Positions 40,860 through 49,414 of a DNA stretch of 64,000 nucleotides are shown here, one piece after another. Source of the stretch: Candidatus Acetothermia bacterium (lineage in GTDB: Bacteria; Bipolaricaulota; Bipolaricaulia; RBG-16-55-9; DRXL01); assembly GCA_016179105.1 (NCBI GenBank), contig JACOSB010000049.1:1-64000 (forward strand), given 5' to 3'. The notes below the pieces were generated by a model. That model saw only the letters and a list, made by a program, of their open reading frames with translations, searched no databases and had not been told where the DNA came from. The position numbers were made by a program, and so were the translations under genes. Every line of letters starts with the position of its first letter. Positions within the stretch are counted from its first letter, which is position 1.

Positions 40860-42479
40860 ATGAGCAAATTGCTTCGCAGTGCCAAGTGGCTGTTGCTTCT
40901 GACGGTCGGGTTGGTCTTTACCGTGTGGGCGGCCGAGTGGCGTGGCTTTTGGGGAGGGCAGTCAATCTATCCGGAGACGGGGAGTTTTGAGCGTGGGCGC
41001 TGGGAATCGGTGCCGGTCTGTTATCAGCTCGTGAATAGCTCTACGCATCCGTGGACGCCCGCAGAACTGGCCGTGGCACGAGCAGCCATCGCTGAATGGA
41101 ATCGCGCTTCGAGTGCACTCGCCAATCGACTCTTCGAAAGCGGCAGCTCTGCTTGTGGCAACAAATCCGATATTCTCCTCCGCTGGGAGGGCAACGCGAG
41201 CTTCTTCAAAAACTGGGGTGACCCCAACGGTGACCGCGTTCCACTCAACTTGACCGGTGCGATCGGCGCTTATATACCGGCGAGAGTCGCACCGCCGATT
41301 GGGATCGAACCCTGTCTTGATCTCCAATCGGCACGGTTTATCGATCGCTGCAGCATCGTTTTTCTCAACATAGACAATCACAGAGGCTGGTTCGTGGACG
41401 CTACTCCCGACAAAGATGAGGAGTTTGAACCAACGACAGTGACTCTATGCGGGAATCAGAGAACGGTACTGAAAGCAAAGAAGAGTGGCCCCGCCGATGG
41501 CAAGCAAGACTTGTACACGGTAATCTTGCATGAGTTCGGCCATGCGTTGGGCCTAGTCCACTCGGGTGGCTGCGACAAAAACCCGCTCACATTCCAAACA
41601 CAGGACGACGATGGCGCCGTGATGTGGGAAGGCTCGATAGAGACTCGCCGCGATTTGACCGATCTCATTGGATATAACGAGCGTCGCCATTTCGGCCCGA
41701 TCGATAACGCCTCGCTCCAAGCCACCTATAGTCTGACGCGAAGCGTCACGATAACAGCGGTAATCGATTTCAACGGCGGCATAACGGTCCCCGTCCCCGG
41801 CTTGGCCGGTACAGCCCTCACGCTCGGTTTTGTCTCGGAACGAGCGCTCAACGGCACGCATAATCCGGCCTTTGGAAGCTGCAGCGTGACATTTTCTGGG
41901 AAAGGATCGGCTGCCCTGTCGACAGACAGACAAGGCCAGGGCCCGTTCACATCCATCCAAGACATCTCGAGCATCGAGATCTGCACGGGATGCACGGGCA
42001 ACTCTATGGCATCCCTCGATGCGCAAAATAAGAGCGAGTTGAGTGCTCAAGCTGACCATCTCCAACCCCAAAAGATCTTCTTGAGTCGGTATGAGAGCAC
42101 CGGCCCGAACGCGTTCAAGGTCGTCAACGAAGGGGGCAGGACTGTCATCAAATCACCGCTCTCGGACAATTCGGCCTGGCTGATCGAGCTGATCTCACGG
42201 GATGTGCGACTCAAACTCAGTCAGAAAACGCAACTGCTGGCAAATCTTGGGATCTTCAAAGGCAAGATGAAAAATCTGGTCGAGAGATCTAACAGCAGAC
42301 CTGAGGTCGCTGAGGCGAAAGTGACTCAACCTGTAGGCGACGGCTTGGGCGAAGTCGAGCTCACTGCGAAAGCCACGGGTGAAACGACCATGGTTTTTGA
42401 GTACGAGTTCTATAGCCATATCACGGGTGAGTTCTTAGGCCTCGCGCGTATCCAGACGAAGGTCACCGTCGAGAATTGA
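40860..42479 (+). CDS. Secreted matrixin-type zinc metalloprotease
   Basis: 539 residues from ATG 40860 (AAGGAG upstream; the GTG 9 bases earlier lacks spacing). Signal peptide WLLLLTVGLVFTVWA. The metzincin motif HEFGHALGLVH (H224, E225, H228, H234) and a Met-turn in GAVMWEG (M255) are present. The N-terminal part (VPVCYQLVNSSTHPWTP, ARAAIAEWNRAS) fits the matrixin/astacin-like fold, with long insertions. The C-terminal ~250 residues are beta-rich with no recognised domain. Likely digests or matures extracellular proteins. Third gene of the sigma/anti-sigma operon, which suggests a role in signalling or in processing regulon products. Confidence 0.85.
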   Translation: MSKLLRSAKWLLLLTVGLVFTVWAAEWRGFWGGQSIYPETGSFERGRWESVPVCYQLVNSSTHPWTPAELAVARAAIAEWNRASSALANRLFESGSSACGNKSDILLRWEGNASFFKNWGDPNGDRVPLNLTGAIGAYIPARVAPPIGIEPCLDLQSARFIDRCSIVFLNIDNHRGWFVDATPDKDEEFEPTTVTLCGNQRTVLKAKKSGPADGKQDLYTVILHEFGHALGLVHSGGCDKNPLTFQTQDDDGAVMWEGSIETRRDLTDLIGYNERRHFGPIDNASLQATYSLTRSVTITAVIDFNGGITVPVPGLAGTALTLGFVSERALNGTHNPAFGSCSVTFSGKGSAALSTDRQGQGPFTSIQDISSIEICTGCTGNSMASLDAQNKSELSAQADHLQPQKIFLSRYESTGPNAFKVVNEGGRTVIKSPLSDNSAWLIELISRDVRLKLSQKTQLLANLGIFKGKMKNLVERSNSRPEVAEAKVTQPVGDGLGEVELTAKATGETTMVFEYEFYSHITGEFLGLARIQTKVTVEN

Positions 42480-42485
42480 GGTCAA

Positions 42486-42701
42486 TCAAATCTCGAAGTC
42501 TTCGGTCCGAAATCCCTGAGCTTCGGACACCACTTTTTTGATTCTGAGTTGTGCTTCGCTCAGCTTTTTCTGGACCGAGTCTGCAAGCTTGACGCCCTCT
42601 TCAAAAAGCTTGAGCGAATCGTCGAGCGAGACCTCTTGCTGTTCGAGTTGCTGAACGATCTCTTCTAGGCGCTCAAGCGCCTTTTCGAGTTTGAGTTCCA
42701 T
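42486..42701 (-). CDS. xseB: Exodeoxyribonuclease VII small subunit
   Basis: 71 residues, typical length. MELKLEKALERLEEIVQQLE, SLDDSLKLFEEGVKLADSV and KLSEAQLRIKKV are the conserved XseB helices. Several copies bind XseA to form the single-strand-specific exonuclease VII. It overlaps the 3' end of xseA by 29 bases. Convergent with the metalloprotease gene, which ends 6 bases away. Confidence 0.95.
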   Translation of the reverse strand: MELKLEKALERLEEIVQQLEQQEVSLDDSLKLFEEGVKLADSVQKKLSEAQLRIKKVVSEAQGFRTEDFEI

Positions 42702-44028
42702 ACGAATCTTCCTCCTTCGCTTTCACATCGCAGATGAGTCGGCCATGATGTAAGGTGACTTTGACATGATCCCCCACGGCCACTTGTTTTGCAGATTTGA
42801 CGGGTTTTCCCTCAGATGTTTCGACGATCGAAAAGCCTCGTTGTAAGACTTTGGCTGGGTTCAAACTTTCCAAGCGCTGCAAGAGTGTATGCGCTCGTTC
42901 GTGAGTATTGTGGAGCTTTTGTTTGGTGTTGCGTCCGAGTAGGTCTTCCAGATGATCGAGCGATTGTTGGTGTTCGCGCATACGCTCGATCGGTCGGTGC
43001 AGTCCGCGACTTCGTAAGATCAGTTCGAGTCGCATCCGGCATTGATCGAAGTGAAGTTTCTGAGTACGGACCAGCCGCCGATAGGTCTCGTGGAGAATGA
43101 GCAAAATTTCGTGTGCATCGGGCACAGCCAACTGCGCTGCCGCCGTCGGCGTGGGCGCACGCAGATCGGCGACAAAGTCCGCGATCGTCACATCGACTTC
43201 GTGTCCGACGGCAGAGATCGTAGGGATGTGAGAATCAAAGAGAGCGCGCGCGACCGGCTCTTCGTTAAAAGCCCATAGGTCTTCCAGAGAACCGCCGCCA
43301 CGGCCAACGATCATCGTATCGATCGGCTTGAGAGTCTGGTGATAAAGATTGGCCGAGCGAATGGAATGTGCGATCTCTTGGGCCGCGCCCTCGCCTTGCA
43401 CTTTGGCCGGGAAGACCAGTACTTCGACCGCCGGGTAGCGCTGGCTGATGATCTTCAACATATCGCGCAACGCCGCCGCTTCGGCGGACGTGACGATGGC
43501 AATTCGTTCGGGAAATCGTGGGATCGGTTTTTTGATGTCTGGGTCAAAGAGTCCCTCGGCTTGGAGACGTGCCTTCAGTTTTTCGAACTCTAACTGGAGT
43601 TTCCCGATGCCAGCGGGTTTCATCTGCTGCACTTCGATCTGATATTTTCCCCGCTTTTCGTAGAGTGTTACTTGTCCGAACGCCAAGACTTTTTGCCCAT
43701 CATTGGGGTCAAACTCTAAGAGTTCGTTGAGGTCAGAAAACATAACGGCGTCGATCTCGGCCGACTCGTCTTTGAGCGTAAAATACATGTGCCCGGAGGT
43801 ATGATGCCGAAAATTGGAAATCTCTCCCTCGAGCCAGATGGGCGAAAAACCCGTTTCGAGCAAGTCATGGATCTCGCTATTCAGTTGAGAGACGGTGTAC
43901 ACTTCGGCAGAAGACGATCTTTCTTCTGCCTGAGAGATTTTTTCTTCTGGTGGAGATTTTCGCGACCGGGATCGGCGCGGTGCTTCGGCGAAGAACGAGA
44001 GCTGCTCGGATTGAGATTTGCGATTCAC
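42673..44028 (-). CDS. xseA: Exodeoxyribonuclease VII large subunit
   Basis: 451 residues from GTG 44028. The OB-fold part (YTVSQLNSEIHDLLE, WLEGEISNFRHHTSGHMYFTLKD given as family blocks) is followed by the catalytic core (RIAIVTSAEAAALRD, IVGRGGGSLEDLWAFNEE, SAVGHEVDVTIADF, RAPTPTAAAQL). The extra ~45 N-terminal residues are charged and Ser-rich and include QLSFF (residues 9-13), similar to beta-clamp-binding motifs. Degrades single-stranded DNA from both ends in repair. In operon with xseB. Confidence 0.95.
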   Translation of the reverse strand: MNRKSQSEQLSFFAEAPRRSRSRKSPPEEKISQAEERSSSAEVYTVSQLNSEIHDLLETGFSPIWLEGEISNFRHHTSGHMYFTLKDESAEIDAVMFSDLNELLEFDPNDGQKVLAFGQVTLYEKRGKYQIEVQQMKPAGIGKLQLEFEKLKARLQAEGLFDPDIKKPIPRFPERIAIVTSAEAAALRDMLKIISQRYPAVEVLVFPAKVQGEGAAQEIAHSIRSANLYHQTLKPIDTMIVGRGGGSLEDLWAFNEEPVARALFDSHIPTISAVGHEVDVTIADFVADLRAPTPTAAAQLAVPDAHEILLILHETYRRLVRTQKLHFDQCRMRLELILRSRGLHRPIERMREHQQSLDHLEDLLGRNTKQKLHNTHERAHTLLQRLESLNPAKVLQRGFSIVETSEGKPVKSAKQVAVGDHVKVTLHHGRLICDVKAKEEDSYGTQTRKGA

Positions 44029-44095
44029 GAAATATCTTAGCAGGCTTTCCTAGTTGAGGGCAACATAGTAGCTGGATGTGCTAAGAAATGGATCT

Positions 44096-44122
44096 GTAGG
44101 GGCGAGGTGACCTCGCCTCTGC
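44096..44122. repeat. Palindrome of the GTAGGGGCG family
   Basis: GTAGGGGCGAGGT-G-ACCTCGCCTCTGC, nearly the same element as at 54533, in the gap between xseA and ferritin. Confidence 0.65.
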
Positions 44123-44136
44123 AGAAGATAGGTTGC

Positions 44137-44634
44137 CTAATCTTCTGATTTTCGTTCGCCCAATTGTTTATCTAAGAAGAGCAGTCCCGTGGGATCATTG
44201 CCGCTCTGTTTGAGATGCTCGACGATCTCGCCCGTACTCTTTTCTTCTTCGACTTGCTCAGCCACGAACCAGTTGAGCAACGCTTGCGTCGCGTAATCTT
44301 TCTCTTTCACGGCCAGATCATAAATTTTATAGATCAGCCCGGTCACTTTGCGCTCGTGCCCCAGGGCTTGCTGAAATACTTCGAGAGGAGACTCGAACTC
44401 GGCGGGCGGTTCGTCGATCGCCGGGAGGACGACGCGTCCGCCGCGGTCATGGAGGAAGTCAAAAAACTTCATCGCATGAGCGACTTCTTCTCGGCTTTGC
44501 GCTCTCATCCAGTGCGCAAAGCCTCTCAGATTGAGAGACTCAAAGTAAGCGGACATCGAGAGATACGTATACGCGGAGTAGAGTTCGTGATTGATTTGTT
44601 CGTTGATTGTTTCTTGTATAGTCTTGCTCAACAT
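44137..44634 (-). CDS. ftn: Ferritin (non-heme, FtnA type)
   Basis: 165 residues. Ferroxidase residues fit: E in INHELYSAYTYL (E17), E..H in REEVAHAMKF (E50, H53), E94 in GHERKVT and Q in VAEQVEEE. Forms 24-mer iron-storage shells. No methionine pair typical of bacterioferritin heme sites was noted. It follows the DppC gene by 6 bases on the same strand, so it may be the last gene of the transporter transcript. Confidence 0.95.
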   Translation of the reverse strand: MLSKTIQETINEQINHELYSAYTYLSMSAYFESLNLRGFAHWMRAQSREEVAHAMKFFDFLHDRGGRVVLPAIDEPPAEFESPLEVFQQALGHERKVTGLIYKIYDLAVKEKDYATQALLNWFVAEQVEEEKSTGEIVEHLKQSGNDPTGLLFLDKQLGERKSED

Positions 44635-44640
44635 AGTGCG

Positions 44641-45891
44641 TTACTTGTCTTGTTTGATGCCCGTCACGGTGAAGGGATCGACGGCATCGCGCAGTGCATC
44701 GCCCATAAAGTTGAAGGCGAGCACCGTCAGGACGATGAAGATCGCCGGAATCAAGAACCAGGGGTGAAACTGTAGATCAGACTGATGGTTGGCTGCTTGC
44801 ACGAGCAGGCCCCAGCTGACCATCGGGAATCGGATGCCGAAGCCCAAGAAGCTGAGGATGCTCTCCAAAATGATGACGTTCGGGATGGTGAGCGTCGCGG
44901 CCACGACCACATAACTCGTGATGTTCGGCAAGATGTGGCGCAAGATGACGCGCAGATCGCCCGTGCCGACGGCCTTGGCGGCCGTGACGAACTCTTCTTC
45001 GCGCAGTGCCAAAAACTGTCCGCGGATCACGCGCGCGAGCGGAGCCCAGCTCACGAGCGCAATGATGCCGACGATGCCCCAGTAGCGCGTGATCGGTTCG
45101 ACTTTGTAGGCGGAAAGAATCAGCGAGAGCGCCAAGAGCAACGCTAGGCGCGGCAAGCTCATGAAGATCTCGACGATGCGCTGGATGAGGGTATCGACGG
45201 CACCGCCGTAGTACCCCGAAATTCCCCCCATCAAAATCCCCACAAAAAATGCGGCCAGGATGACGAGCGGCCCGATGGAGAGCGAAACACGTCCGCCCAT
45301 CAAGGTCATCGAATAGACGTCGTACCCTTGCTTGTCTGTGCCGAACATGAAGAGTTGGCACGGCGAACCTTCGAGCTGATCGATCGGGACAACACGGCCT
45401 TCTTCGCGAGCCCCGAAGAGCCGTGTGCTGGTCTTGACTAGCCCGAGAAATCGGTAATCTTCGCCCTGGGGAAAGAAGTGAATCGGACACTTGACTTGCG
45501 GGTCATTTTCCCAGGCATAGACGCCGGGGCGCGGCCGACCGGAGATCGGGTCGATCACTTGGACTTGGTTGATCCCGTAGACGAACGGCCCGACAAAATG
45601 GCCGTCTTGATCGAACAGATGGATGCGGCCGAGCATGGGCGGCACGTACGAGAAGTTTTTGTGGCCGCGGCTGTAGTCATACGGGCTGAGGAAGTCGGCA
45701 AAGAGTACCACCAGCGTGATCAGCGCGATCACGAAGAGTCCGATCAACCCGAGCTTGTGGTGCTTAAAGCGTCGCCAGATGAGCTTTCCCTGTGAGACGG
45801 GCTCGACGATGCCCCGGTCAGAGCTCAGGTCGGATCGGAGGCTCAACTCGGGTTCATCTTTGTTTTGTTGTATCGTCGTGCGCTCATTCAT
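44641..45891 (-). CDS. dppC: Peptide ABC transporter permease, DppC/OppC-like (module 1)
   Basis: 416 residues. Charged N-terminus, first membrane helix HKLGLIGLFVIALITLVVLF, then a long external insertion (~70-185) ending FGTDKQGYDVYS. The BPD_transp_1 core has the EAA loop (VTAAKAVGTGDLRVILRHILPN) and SILSFLGFGI, and the FNFMGDALRDAVDP end is typical. Moves di/oligopeptides (or Ni, sugars in relatives) with DppB. It overlaps dppB by 8 bases. No ATPase genes occur in the window. Confidence 0.92.
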   Translation of the reverse strand: MNERTTIQQNKDEPELSLRSDLSSDRGIVEPVSQGKLIWRRFKHHKLGLIGLFVIALITLVVLFADFLSPYDYSRGHKNFSYVPPMLGRIHLFDQDGHFVGPFVYGINQVQVIDPISGRPRPGVYAWENDPQVKCPIHFFPQGEDYRFLGLVKTSTRLFGAREEGRVVPIDQLEGSPCQLFMFGTDKQGYDVYSMTLMGGRVSLSIGPLVILAAFFVGILMGGISGYYGGAVDTLIQRIVEIFMSLPRLALLLALSLILSAYKVEPITRYWGIVGIIALVSWAPLARVIRGQFLALREEEFVTAAKAVGTGDLRVILRHILPNITSYVVVAATLTIPNVIILESILSFLGFGIRFPMVSWGLLVQAANHQSDLQFHPWFLIPAIFIVLTVLAFNFMGDALRDAVDPFTVTGIKQDK

Positions 45892-47029
45892 AGCGAATCT
45901 TCGGGTCCACCATGACCAGTAAAATATCTGAGAATAGATTGCCCAACAACAAGATCACTCCAAAGAAAAGCAGCCCCGCCAAGATGACCGGCTGGTCTTC
46001 GTTCGAGATCGCTCTCCAAAAATTGGCTTCGACCACATGCAGGTCCAAGACGTAAGCGACCACCAGAATGCCCTCAAACGTGAGGGGAATCCAGAAGCCG
46101 AGCAGCGAGATGAGCGGGTTGATCGCGTTGCGCACGGCGTGCTTGTAGACGACGATGCGCTCGGTCAAGCCCTTGGCACGAGCTGTCTGGACATAAGGCT
46201 CTCCGAGGACGTCGAGCAAGTTGCCGCGCATGTAGCGTACGAGCGAGGCGATGTTCGCCGTCCCGACGATGAGCACGGGAGGCCAGAGATGCCACAGAAA
46301 GTTGACTACCTTCGGCCAGTTGTAATGAAACAGATCCCACCAAGGACCGCACTGGGCGGCAGCTTTGCCGAAGGACCAGCATGCGGTCAAAAATTCGTTG
46401 TCGAGCAGTTTGCCGACACCAAGCCCAAACCGAGCCCCCACTTGCAAAACGGAAACCATTAGCATAAGGAATAACATGGCGAGCACAAAGTTGGGAAGCG
46501 ACAACCCCAAAAAACTGAAAAAGTTGAAGAAATGGTCGGCGAAGGAATACTTATGAGTCGCCGAGTAAATCCCGATGGGAATGGCGATGAGCCAACTGAA
46601 GAACAGCGTGGTGACGGTGATGATTAACGTGAAGGCCAACGCTTCTCCGTTGATGCCGAAGAGAGCTTGCGAAGCAGGCAGGCGCTGCTCGAACGAATAA
46701 CCTAAATAGGGATTATAATGGACGAAGGGAAACGTTCCGTCGACGGACCAGACTTTCCAGGCAACCGGATTGGAAGGGTCCTTCTCGTCGATCACGTCCG
46801 TACAACAGACGATCCCTTTGAGCCAGAGCGCGTACTGCACGTAGACGGGTTGGTCGAGCCCGTAAAACTTTTCGAGTTGGGCGATGAACGCTTTGGAAAA
46901 ATTGGGATTGAGCTTGAAACTCGAGACGAAGTCTCCCGGCTGGATCCAAATGAGCAAAAAGGCCAATACAGAAACGATCCACAGGAGGGGGATCATATAC
47001 AAGACCCGCCGCAAAATGAAGTTCCCCAT
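45884..47029 (-). CDS. dppB: Peptide ABC transporter permease, DppB/OppB-like (module 1)
   Basis: 381 residues. MGNFILRRVLYMIPLLWIV (the family start), QPGDF and YGLDQPVYVQYALWLKG. Longer than usual because of external insertions containing CCTDVID and a Trp/Cys-rich loop near 200-230. The EAA loop YVQTARAKGLTERIVVYKHAVRNAINP is conserved (quoted as family block). The C-terminus LFSDILLVMVDPKIRYE is standard. Forms the membrane channel with DppC. GGAGGAGG lies 14 bases upstream of the ATG. Confidence 0.92.
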   Translation of the reverse strand: MGNFILRRVLYMIPLLWIVSVLAFLLIWIQPGDFVSSFKLNPNFSKAFIAQLEKFYGLDQPVYVQYALWLKGIVCCTDVIDEKDPSNPVAWKVWSVDGTFPFVHYNPYLGYSFEQRLPASQALFGINGEALAFTLIITVTTLFFSWLIAIPIGIYSATHKYSFADHFFNFFSFLGLSLPNFVLAMLFLMLMVSVLQVGARFGLGVGKLLDNEFLTACWSFGKAAAQCGPWWDLFHYNWPKVVNFLWHLWPPVLIVGTANIASLVRYMRGNLLDVLGEPYVQTARAKGLTERIVVYKHAVRNAINPLISLLGFWIPLTFEGILVVAYVLDLHVVEANFWRAISNEDQPVILAGLLFFGVILLLGNLFSDILLVMVDPKIRYE

Positions 47030-47121
47030 CTCGACGGAAAGACCTCCTCCTGCGCGATAGCTCGCATCTTACCAAGTCAAATTATATACCGCAACTCGCG
47101 CATCGTGACAGTTATATCGTA

Positions 47122-47219
47122 TAGGCAAGGCTTGCCTTACTCCTGTCGTTTTGGCAAAGGGCGAACGAAGCGTTTATTTGCGCTCACTGATTCAATCAGA
47201 TGCTGCGAATAAACGCTTC
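47122..47219. repeat. Two palindromes between dppB and a binding-protein gene
   Basis: TAGGCAAGGCTTGCCTTA (47122-47139) is a palindrome whose core matches the one at 15842. GAAGCGTTTATTTGC (from 47167) and GCGAATAAACGCTTC (to 47219) form a second, 53-base imperfect inverted repeat. The 288-base gap 47030-47317 holds nothing else recognised. Confidence 0.55.
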
Positions 47220-47317
47220 ACAAGCATCGTCTCTACAAACGAGAAAGGGCAAATGCAAGATTCGCCGCTACTTAGAATCACTGATATAACGAGTTTTTTC
47301 AGACACACTCAAAAAGG

Positions 47318-49207
47318 CTACCCGCCTCGACATTTGCCGTTTAGGCAGTAAACCACGTCTTGGTTTGCCAAAGGCGCGCGGCCGTGATTTCTGAGAACAT
47401 CGGTGCGATAGGCGAAGAGTGCATTCATTTGGACAATATAGATCATGGGCTGGAACTCGCCGATCAAGATCTGCGCATCGTCCCAAATTTTCTTGGCTTC
47501 TTTGATCTCTTGGGCGACCGCTCCGTTGCCATAGAAATCGTCCACTTTCTTCTCGAATTTTTCGTAGTCTACCTGGGGGTTATTTCTCTTCTCGAAAGGG
47601 CAGATCACGTTGAAGAAATGGAGATTGCCGTCACAGGTGAAGACGTTGGCACTGCTCTCTGGCACGTATCCCCCGGAGAGACTGGTCAGGATGGCTTCGT
47701 AATCGCCCGTCTGCAGCTTGTCGAACAGGACCGCCGCATCCTTGGTGTCTACGTTGATGAGCACTCCAGCTCTGCGGGCATCGTTGGCAATCTGCTGGGC
47801 TATCTCGATACGTAGCGTATTCCCAGCGTTGGTGCTCAGAGCGAACTCCAGTTTTCCCGCAGGATTCCCGCGCCCTTGGAAGTTTTGGGGAATCTCACGG
47901 ATTCCATCGCCGTCGGTGTCTTTGAGTCCGAGCGAGTCCAGTATCTCTCTCGCTTTCACGAGGTCGAAGCTGAATTTGGTTTTGTTGACGCGGTCGATGA
48001 CTGCCTGGGGTTGGCCCGGGCGCTCGACGTAGTACTCCGAGAGAGGGTTCAAGCTCCAGTAGATCTCGGTGCCCAGGCCGTTGAAGATATTCTTATTAAT
48101 CGCAGCCCGGTCGGTCAGATAGGACATGGCCTGGCGAAACTCTTTGGCTCGGAAGGCGGCTTGGAGTGCGGGGTTTTTCGCGGTCCAGCTGAGGACCCAG
48201 AAGGTCGTCCCGGGGAGGGGGAATCCCGAGTTGATGTCGTCGTTGACCGGGAAACCGCGGCTGGCTTTGTCGGCTTGGAGCAAGCTGATGTCGTCGGGGC
48301 GAGGGACAAACCAGTCCGTCTGGCCGTTACGGAAGCTCGCGAGCGCCAAGACTTGGCCATCGGTCGGAGCGATGAGGATGCGAATCCCGTTCAGATAGGG
48401 TAATTGATTGTGGTCTTTGTCGGATTCCCAGTAGAAAGGATTGCGCGCGAACTCGGCCACGCTGCCGGGATCGAGCTTGGTGAGCACGAAGGGCCCTGCG
48501 CCAATCCCGCGCATTTTCTCCGGGGAGGTGGCCAAGCTAAGTGCCGTGTTGAAATCTTTGGGACTTTTCTCGACATTGGGCACCAGTTCTAAGACTTTCT
48601 TCTTGTTCAGAATTTCGATCAAACCGATAAAAGCAAGGAACGTGCGTGTTCTGATCGTACACGTGAAAGAAATTTTGTCGGACGCTTCGACTCTGATGAC
48701 CGGCAGAGTGCCGTCGCCGCAGGCAATGACATCGCGGTCCGAGCTGGCGATCTCTTTGGGATAGATCAAGTTCTCGAAAGTGAATCGCACATCTTCGACC
48801 GTGACCGGATCGCCGTTGGCGAATTTGATGCCCTTGCGAAGCGTGAGCGTGACAGTTTGTTTGTTATCGCTTTGTTGCCAAGCTTCGGCCATACGCGGGA
48901 GGGGGTTATCGATCTTGCCGTCCAAGAGAGAGTCATAGATGCGGGCGGTAAGCTCGAACGTGGACGCATCGATTCCCGTGATCGGGTTCACGCTGATCGG
49001 GCGTGCGATCAGATGGGACGTCATGATCCCGCCGCAGACGGGTTTAGCTGTTTCGGAGTCAGGCATAATCTCTATGACGAGTGGGTTCAAGTCTTTTTGT
49101 TGATCAATTCTCGGGCAAGGAGAGGCGGTAACCACATTCACTGTAGCGAACCAGATCACAACTACCAAAAGTGCGAGAAGCGAGAGACTGGCAAACTCTT
49201 TTCTCAT
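47318..49207 (-). CDS. Peptide-type solute-binding protein (SBP_bac_5), module 1
   Basis: 629 residues. Signal peptide core LSLLALLVVVIWFATVNVV, with no lipobox. SBP family 5 opening ARPISVNPITGIDASTFELTARIYDSLL and TVTLTLRKGIKFANGDPVTVEDVRFT (family blocks) define the fold. It captures peptides or similar solutes outside the membrane for DppBC. It ends VLRNHGRAPLANQDVVYC..GKCRGG, an ending shared with the next gene and carrying two Cys. Paralog of the 49415 gene; the two precede dppB-dppC. Confidence 0.9.
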   Translation of the reverse strand: MRKEFASLSLLALLVVVIWFATVNVVTASPCPRIDQQKDLNPLVIEIMPDSETAKPVCGGIMTSHLIARPISVNPITGIDASTFELTARIYDSLLDGKIDNPLPRMAEAWQQSDNKQTVTLTLRKGIKFANGDPVTVEDVRFTFENLIYPKEIASSDRDVIACGDGTLPVIRVEASDKISFTCTIRTRTFLAFIGLIEILNKKKVLELVPNVEKSPKDFNTALSLATSPEKMRGIGAGPFVLTKLDPGSVAEFARNPFYWESDKDHNQLPYLNGIRILIAPTDGQVLALASFRNGQTDWFVPRPDDISLLQADKASRGFPVNDDINSGFPLPGTTFWVLSWTAKNPALQAAFRAKEFRQAMSYLTDRAAINKNIFNGLGTEIYWSLNPLSEYYVERPGQPQAVIDRVNKTKFSFDLVKAREILDSLGLKDTDGDGIREIPQNFQGRGNPAGKLEFALSTNAGNTLRIEIAQQIANDARRAGVLINVDTKDAAVLFDKLQTGDYEAILTSLSGGYVPESSANVFTCDGNLHFFNVICPFEKRNNPQVDYEKFEKKVDDFYGNGAVAQEIKEAKKIWDDAQILIGEFQPMIYIVQMNALFAYRTDVLRNHGRAPLANQDVVYCLNGKCRGG

Positions 49208-49350
49208 AAGCGCTCGAACATCACCCCTTTCCAGAGAGACTACTCATTGTACTACACAAATTATTGATTCTGACCGGTGCCTTCATAAGTCTTCTGTCCT
49301 ACGTAATAATTCGGGTTTGTCATCAGACTTGACGACTGAAAAAGAAACCA

Positions 49351-49376
49351 GGGCGCGGGAGTCTTCTCCCACGCCC
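49351..49376 (-). terminator. Rho-independent terminator
   Basis: Minus-strand GGGCGTGGGAG-AAGA-CTCCCGCGCCC, then TGGTTTCTTTTTC. Strong 11-pair stem with a T-rich tail, 38 bases past the stop of the 49415 gene, so this binding protein has its own transcript end. Confidence 0.8.
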
Positions 49377-49414
49377 TAGGTTTAGTGCTTTCTTATGTCA
49401 GTAGCAGTAAGCGT

